In this document: in pieces, positions 14,201 through 23,200 of the stretch | Position numbering within the stretch: position 1 is the stretch's first letter | Layout of the letters: the number at the start of each line of letters is the position of its first letter | Origin: Lutjanus erythropterus | Taxonomy: Eukaryota; Chordata; Actinopteri; Lutjaniformes; Lutjanidae | Assembly: GCA_020091685.1 (NCBI GenBank) | Contig: CM034595.1 | Location: 43,546,351 to 43,610,350, forward strand | Length of the DNA stretch: 64,000 nt | Reading direction: 5' to 3' | Position numbers and translations under genes: made by a program | Notes under the pieces: model-generated | The model's database searches: none | The model's input: only the letters and a program-made list of their open reading frames with translations | What the model was told of the DNA's origin: nothing

Positions 14201-17200
14201 AAGGTTTTACTGATATGAATGTCTTCAGCCCTCTCTTGAGCACATCATAATATCCTTGGGAAAACCTTTTCATACTAAAATAAACCAGATACTCATAATA
14301 GGAAGAACTTGGTTTGTTATTATCAGGTGACGTCCTTGAGGGCAAACACAATGACTGAAATGCGCATGTGCATAAATTTCATCTAAACCTGAAGGCCAAC
14401 TTTTATTGTTGCACAACATTTTATACGTGCACAAAATATGTAAACAAACCCTTACTTTATTTAAACAAAAGCAAACTCAAAAACAAAAGTGTTTTTTTTT
14501 TTCAAGCTTAAACATGTCTTGGTGTCTTTATTTTCGAATAGTAATGTTGGCCAAAGATACAGCATTTCCCTCCTATAACTGTCCAACACAGCCTCAATCA
14601 ACAGAGGTAATTCGCCAATGACGGGATGACGATATCGCCAATCGCCGATGGACGGGCTGATGATGGTTGGTTGGAAAATTTTAACATATTGCCCAGCCTT
14701 ATTACACATGTTGTTCAGCAGAGAGGGCGGGTTTTGGGAGGCAAAAGATAGTGTTTGGGGTTAAAATAACCATGTAACATCTTTCATATGACGTAAGTGA
14801 TGTCATTAACGTAACAGCCAGGATGAGACGGAAGTCATCACAAAACTTAGCCCACATTTTTGTTTCACAAAGAACTTGAATTATGGTATCCTGAGTGGAA
14901 GTCCTTTTTGTTTGAGCCATCCATCCACCCGACTTCCTCCTCCAGATCCAGACTTTCTCACTCTTTATACTTTTCCTGTCAAGATTTCCACACCCACTGC
15001 AGGTGACCACCTAAAAAAAAGATGGAAATATGAACCGAAAAAAGCCAAGAAGTTAAAAATTAACTTTATGATTAATAATGGATGGATCGCAGGTAGAGGG
15101 ATCTCTCCCTCGAATGAAAAGCTTGGCGCAGGAGCTGCAGTGACATTACTGCACGCAGGGAAACGTCTGCGGCGGCCTCTCTAATCATTATATAAACCGT
15201 GAAAGAAAGCGCTCATATATCTGTCAGTGGAAAAAACTTTTTACATCGTTGATCACCATCACTATCAGTTCAGGTGAGGTTGTTCCTCCTGTGTCTCTCT
15301 TTCTCAACCTCTTTCCCATGTCTGCTCTCTGGCCGTTGCTGCTGCATGGCTCCCGGAGCCGATCCGAACACAACCAGATATTAATCTTGTTTAGCTTTTG
15401 GGCGTGCGCAAGTCATTGGCGAGCTCTCGTGTTCTTGAACCGTTCACACACAGCGATCATTGTTCACCACAGCGTGTGCCAATTTGCCTCTGATCTGTGG
15501 GCTTTTGTCAGTGATCTCCAAAAACGAGTAGAAAATCTGCACTAAAATCCCGCAGTGTGAACCCTTAAAGCTCCGATCGACACCGACTCAGGTGACATCA
15601 CATGAGGCAGCTTATATGATTTCACACAGCTTCCTCTGGAACCACAAAAGGCTTTTTTTATTACATATAAAAAATAAAGTTGAATTCACTCATTACAATT
15701 TCTAAAAAAAAAAAAAAAACCCCAAACATATCCACTCCCTCCATAATCTATGAATGTGCAAATACTTTTCATTGCAAAAGTTTAACTGCTGGACACAAGA
15801 ACATAAATATCATGTGGATTTAAACATCACGAAACGCTCCTTCAGCAGATGAATGTGAACACGTTCACTAAACAGTCTTCTAGTGTCAGACATGCACATC
15901 ATTCTGCACAGTGAAGGTCAAACATCCACGTGAATTAACAATAAGACAGACACTTTCTTGATTGGAGTGTTTTTCAAATAAAAATCTAATGTATTTACAG
16001 AAAATGTAGTTAACAGGTTGAGCTCCAGGTTCACTTTACAACAATGAGCCACTATGAAACACAAGGAATGCGGCTTCTTTCCACCAGTATGCATTACAGT
16101 AAAAGCTTTAATTCACATTTTTAAAGGCTTTTAAAACAAAGTCAGAACATTTTTTGTTGTTTCGCATGACAGATTTCTATATTCGTGTTCTTCTCTGTGT
16201 TCGTCTCACTGGCTTGAATTGAGCTCATTTGGAAAATGTGATGTCATATTCCTCTGTACCTGTGGACCAATCGGAAGGCTGCAACATTTAAGTCAAAATC
16301 TAACGAGAATAAAGGAAATCCAGCAGTATTTTGTGGACTACAAAAACTAAACCTGACCTTCTTTTGGCATGAGCGTGAGTGGATAATGACTGAACTGTCA
16401 TTTTTGTGTGAACTGTCCCTTTAAAGGTGAATTCAAATTATCATGGAAAAACCGTGTGTGTGTGCGTGTGTGCGTGTGTGTGTGGTGTGTGCTGCGATGT
16501 TGCCAAATGTAACTACCACCACATCAGGTGCTGAAGACAGAACAAATCAGATTCTGGCGTCTCGTGGGTCATGTGACACGTTGGGGCTGCAGTGTTTTAA
16601 TGGTTTCTGTGGTTTCTCTCCTCTCAGGAATAAATCAGCAGTGTGGAAATACACGCAAACACAGAAAACACAACGAACCTGGCCGGGAATCCAGTCATGT
16701 TGCTCTTGCTACTATATTAGACTTCTGTGTCAACCAATTTTCTGCACACACTTAAACTTGCGGTAAGTAAGAAAAACTATACATAATACGTGCAATTGGT
16801 TAAACTGTGAGTGGAGGAGAAGTTGCCTCGCAGCTGGGCTAATTTAATGCAATGTAAAATTCCATAGGATTAAGCTAATAATGGCGACTAGCAAAAAAAA
16901 CCCCATTATTTTGTCTACGATCCTTGACAGATTTTGAGCCAAATTTAATACTTTTGTTAAATGTTCTTGTTGTTAAACACACAATACGTACATAGTGATG
17001 CTACAGGGTCTCTCTCACATTAGAGCAATAACAAAAGACATGGTCTGATGACATTGTGAAGTAGCGTGGCAACATGGAGTTGTTTTTTCGTCACTTTTAA
17101 ACAACCACAATTAGCTGATGTAAGCCTATTTGACCTAACTCAGGCAGAAATCATGTTCATGGATGAGGAATTAGTTCTATTCATGTAAAGTCTGGTAATG

Positions 17201-20200
17201 TTGAATCGACGTATCCTGTGATAACTTAAATAAATTATGGACTTGAATGTTGATGGTTTGAACATTAATGTAAGTACGCAACTCAACAATATATGTGTAG
17301 CGTTTTTAGACATTTTAATGTAGAAACATTAAGCCATTATTTTATGTGTATTACTTTACTGCACTTGACAGGCTACATTTTTTGTATATAGTTCTTATGT
17401 GCTGTTTTTTCTTTTATGGCCAAAAGCAGAAAAGAAAGTTCTTCTTTAACCGTTTGTGTTAAATGGGAATATTGCCTCATGTCAATCTCAGGCCCCTGAA
17501 TCAAATCGAAACTGTATCATGGCAGACTCCAAAGAATCCAGGGCTAATCAATAAGGATTGATGTCTTGCAAATAAGCAAATAAATGGCAAATGGTAATTG
17601 TTAATATTTTCATGCAAAACGCCAGACAAATGCTGTTTTCAGCCTTTCAAATATGGAGATTCTTTGTTAATTGTCACATTAAACTGAATATCTTTGGGTT
17701 TTAGACTGACAAAAGGAGACATTTAAAGACAGTTTTCACTGTTTTCTGACAATTTATCGACGTTGCAGCCCTAGATTAAACATGAAAATTAACTTTAGTC
17801 TTTGTTGTCATTTGATAACTGTTGAAAAATAAAGCAATGTGTACAGGGGTAAAAACTTAAAAACTTCAGGCATGTAGGTTTGATGCAGATAGGTAGATAG
17901 ATAGAAATCTGTATCATACAGTACGTACAATTTTCCCCATGGTACTACAGTCTGTAGAGCATATGCCAAAAATACCAGCAGTAATTTCTAGTTGATGACA
18001 GCCACTTTCAGCATGTGGCATTGTTTCAACCTTCCACTTCTCTGTTTGTCGGCTGGAACACACAAACCTTTTTATTCATGTCTGATTGACCCACACAGCA
18101 ATAACGTGATTACAGGGCAGGTGGGCCCAGGATCACCCATCGCCCTTACTTATTGGATTGAGCCAAGTGGGTTGTATATCATCTATTGTTCCCGGGTGGG
18201 GGCATTGACTGGCAATTCACAAAATTGAATTTATAACTCAGCGTATGATGAATTTCGGCCCCTGTTCCACAGTTAATGGCCCCTTGTTTGTTCCGCGTAT
18301 GTGCCGTATTCCCTTGCACTGCCAATACGGCGAAGTGTTGTTGTTTGCTGGCATGTCGAGCACCGCGGTAAACAGAAGCAGAGAAAGGCCCGCTTACTTA
18401 TTGATCGAATCGTTCGGAGAGAATGTCAAGCCTCACCCTGAGCTCTACGAAACGTTTAGCTGCAGGAACAAGGAAATACCTCTGAGGTAAGAGGGAGAGA
18501 GAGGGTGGAAAAAGAGGAAAAAGAAAGAGGGGGAGAGAAAGCAGAGGTGAGTGGGGTTTGGGTGAATAGAGGCAGAAAGCAGCAGTAAATTGACTTGCTC
18601 CACCGAAATAGCGTCTCACAAATGTAGTTCCTTCTTAACAAGTGCTAATTGCTCAGATCCGGGGACAGGAACAAAGAGAGAACAGCGTGGTGGTGCAGAG
18701 AGTGACATTTACTTTTCCATGTTGGAGCTGATGGTGGGTTGCATAATAATACAGCAGCCCTCTTTAAATCACAGGTGGTCAGTTTCTACTTCTTTTTCCA
18801 TCCAAAGTTTCAAAAAGCCAGCGTTAAATAACAGTCATCTGCTGCAAGACGTGCTGTAGCTGAGTGAGGAGTCTCACTTTATCTGAGCAATAACTTTTTT
18901 GTTTTATTCAAACACATTCCTCAGGGCTTGACATGTATGGCTGTGAAGGACTACCTACATCAAACCAGCCTCCAAACTGCAGCATCAAATAAACATCATC
19001 AGCCATCTTTTCTATTTGATCTATTCAATGGTGCCATCGAGGGGTGGCCAAGGCTCCCTGATACAATCGCTGGCCCCCCATTGCAAGTTACATACGCATA
19101 CCATGCTCCTGCAACCCCCGACACGGCAGGACTCTGTTGTGAAGCTCACAGATGTCACCAACATCATCGACCAGATTTCAAACACTGATGAAACTTAATA
19201 TCAGGAAGAAATCAACAATCGTTTAGACTTGCATGCCGAGAACAACCGGCTGCTCAGCATCAGCAAAACCAAGGAGCAGAAAATCACAGAGGCAATCCAG
19301 GCACAACCAAAAAAAATGGTAGCAACAAGGGAGAGAGAAATTAAAAAGCCTTCATTATTGTGGCTAAACCGTTTAAATGTTTTGACCTGATTGTTGATTT
19401 TCAGAAAGAGGAGGCAAAGAGACACACCCCTGTCTACCTCAGTGGAGCTGAGGTGGAGCAGGTGAAGTTTGAGACTCCTAGGAATCAATACAGAACAAAA
19501 AGACTCCTGCACACTCTACTCTTGAAAGACTTTATCATGCAATCACTTGTGTGTGTGTGTGTGTGTGTGTGTGCACACGTGTGTATGGACGTGCAGCTTG
19601 CCTGCAGCTGCTCTTGCAGACCACTGGACTGATCAGCCCAGTTTTTTATGGCCCCACACCCGCACAGCCACAGCCACTACATTTTCAGGCTTTCTCATTC
19701 TTGTGAACACGATATCTCAAGAACGCCTCAATGGAATTTCTTGCGTCAACTTGTACTCAAAGATGAACTGATTTAATTTTGGTGGTCAAAGGTCAAGATC
19801 ACAGTGACCTCATTAGACACAGTTTTGGCCATAACTCAAGAATTCATGTGCTAACTCTGGCAAAATCACACATAAATATCTACTAGGATAAAAAGATGAA
19901 GTGATGATATTTTACATCCAAAAGATAAAAAGTCACTTCAATGTGACATCATAATATTTAGCTCTCTATCAGTCCTCTAAGTGAAGACAGTATGTTTCTC
20001 ACTGGAAATTACTCACTGGAGTCAAACATGTATAATGAGAGCTTCTACTTTGCCAAAAATACACGTAATACATTTTCTTGAATTCCTTTGATGCTACAGG
20101 TCAGTATAGTGAGTAAGTAAGTAAGTAAGTAATAAGTTCCATATTAAATACATTTTAAGTCATCACTACAGACGTTTTACGAGTCTGGACAGACATGGAT

Positions 20201-23200
20201 GTAAACTGTAACTTGACCATTTGGTGGACACATACAACTGTGAGGCGGTAATTCTATTTTAAGACCACTGATAGCTGAATTCTCACTCTCCTTGATTGGC
20301 CACTAGGGGTCACAAGTGATCAGCAACTGCTTCAGTTCAAAATCTTGTCTCAGCTTGAGTGGAGGAGGTCGTGTTAACATTGCTGTAACTTTGCAAATCT
20401 CACCTGGTTGCAGCTGGCAGTTGGGGTGGCATTGCAGAAGGTGCTTCACCATGTATTGCCTGGTGGGGATCTGCAGTCTACTGAGTGCTGATCATCTTTT
20501 CCGCGTCTTTCTATCAAACAGGTGCACAAAAGTTTTTGCTCTTTGAGGCTCCTGGGAATCAGCATCACATAAAACCTGTCATGGTCCTCTCACAGGGCTG
20601 TCAACTCTCAAACACTGACCATGAGACTCACGCAACTGATGCAGATCTTACGCTTCTGAATGAGATACAAAAATTAACAGCAGCACAGATGCTACAAAAT
20701 GATCATAGAAATATTATGGCAATATTTATTCTCCTTCTCTGACAACACGTTGCCGCATTCTTCAAATTTAGTTATGGCTTTTGGTTTTGGTGTGTCACCC
20801 CATCTGGGGAAAAATTTACATGGGGGCCACTGCCTGTATTGGGCACCACTTGAACCACAGCGAAGGAACATTAATAAGGGCAGAACAACCTCATTGGCAC
20901 ACGCAGGTCACCAGATTGTTCATCAGAAATGGAATTTTACATTTGAGCCTCAAAAATTGAAAAATACTTTCTCCAGCCACTTGGATTTCAGATTAAAGTA
21001 TGTATCTCTCCACCATGTATAAAAGCAATGATGAACTTTCAGGACATGGTACACATGTATCTTGACCTTTTATCTGTATCAGATAACTTTAACAGGCTAA
21101 AAGCTCGCTGGTTTATTACAGCGGGAGCAGATAAACAGCCACACTGCGTCAAAAGTGATTAATCTTTGATACAGCGGCCATTAGTAGAGTTTTAAGTACC
21201 AGAGTTGGTGAAACTATGCTAATAGTAACTTTTAGGACTCAGATCTGATCAAACCACAAACTGTTATTGAAGCTGAAGTGACCTGGGCCAAACGGGGCCA
21301 AACAGGGCCCAACGGGACCCGACGGGACCCGACAGGACCCAACGGGACCCGATGGATGTGGGTTAGGTCAGGCTGCATTTCTCTCATAATTCATGGGGTT
21401 ACGTCAGGTTTGGCCTGTATTATTATTACTATTTCTCCCCAATTTTTATTCAAATACCCCCCACATATTGTCCCCGTCACTGCCAACTCCAACTACTGTT
21501 TAATACATAGAGGGAAGCTTGTTAAGAAAAATGACGGGCTATAATCGTGTTTGGGTCGGGTTTGGACAGAAATTTGTTGGGCTTGGACCTTTTCAGGCCT
21601 GAAAAGTTCTAGCCTTAAAGATGTTTTTTTTTAAATCACAAAGGTTTTAATAGTTAAAGTGGAAACAGAAAACTTTTCAAGAGTAACTGTAGCATGCGTC
21701 ACCTGGAAAACTTTTCAAGACCAACACTGGAAGAAAAAGCATGAATTGGTTCATTAATGGAGACATTTTTTTCTGGGAAAAAAAACATGCCACATGGCAG
21801 ACAGAACTGCATAGTAAAAGTGAGGCTTTTAGGGAACCAAACTAAACACAGATAGTGTCATTATTCTATAGTCTTTACACTGTGCAATCACCATTTGCTT
21901 CATAATGATAAGTTAAGTGCAAAAGATATCTATGTCTACTTTAAAATGTGTTAATAAAATACTAAATAAGAATATTTTGTTGTGATAAAAATAAGATTCA
22001 AACTAAGGTCACAGAGTTTATGAAGTAAGTATATGAAGTAGTTTTTACAAGTTTTTTTTTTTGAATAGTGAAAGTATTTTGAATTACTTTTAACAGGAGA
22101 AGAGTCAAATCTTGAACTCAGCAACATGTGGTCAGATAAAATTACCTTCACAGGATTAAAGTTAGGTGAGTTTTCCATAATACAAGTGCTGAGATATTTG
22201 AGGACCACGCTGAGTCACACTATGGTAGACAGGCCAACGGTTCCGACACTCTATGTCAGTTATTGTCAGCAGCGATCCATAATTGGTTTCCATTGACCAA
22301 AGTGACTAAATTACTGCCATGCTACCATCTCAAATAGCAGTAGATTTACTTTAATCTGGATTTGGGTGACGCTGAGAACAATCTCCCTACATGGTATTAA
22401 AACAGAGCAGAATCTAACTAAATCAGACTAAGAGAAACAAACAAAGCCAGAGAGGCAATTTGCATTTTGCAAATACTCTCCAATACTTTGCTGTTATAAC
22501 TTGGTGAGACATCATCATTATCTCTTAGTAAACACGACTGGACAAAGAAGAAAGAACAAACTAATGTACAAATACAGTGAAATCTCTTATAATGATTTAC
22601 AGAGTTAAAATGACGGGCTGCTTGTATGAATCAAAAAGGTTTGGACGGGATCATTCCTATAAAAATGCTGTTTGAATTAAATGCATATGGTATCCAAGTA
22701 GTCCACTTCTAGTGTTCATTTAAGGTATTTTCATGACAACATATGGGGGAAAAATGTAAACTACCAGCTACCTGCAGCTGTTGGTGGGTGGGGATTGAAA
22801 TCATGACAAGAAAAAGAAGTAATCTTCTCTAAATAAAAACTTAGTCTCCTGAAAGCTTATGACAAACTGCCGAAAACAAGCCAGCAAGTTGCAAAACTTG
22901 GTGTTCCTCAGGCTGCCTTGTATAGTCTACTAAAGAGCATTTGAAGCCCGGTCACAGAACTCCCCCTTGATCAAACCCACAGTGAGAGAAAAACATTTGC
23001 CTATTGTGATCCATTAAATGTGGACAGACGCGATCTGTATAGAGTTCTACTCTAATGAGAAATAAACTAAGACATACTGTATCTGCACTACAAGTCAAGG
23101 AAAAGTACACAGAGAAGCACTTGTTGTTTTTAGTCAAAGCAACTCTGTTACTCAACCTTGAATGATCAATGGAACAGCTCCATGTTCCTCCATCAGATAC

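Noticed and set aside
16443..16766. 107-codon plus-strand ORF with cysteine/valine start
   Set aside because: The start is a translated GT microsatellite and the rest has no recognisable feature.
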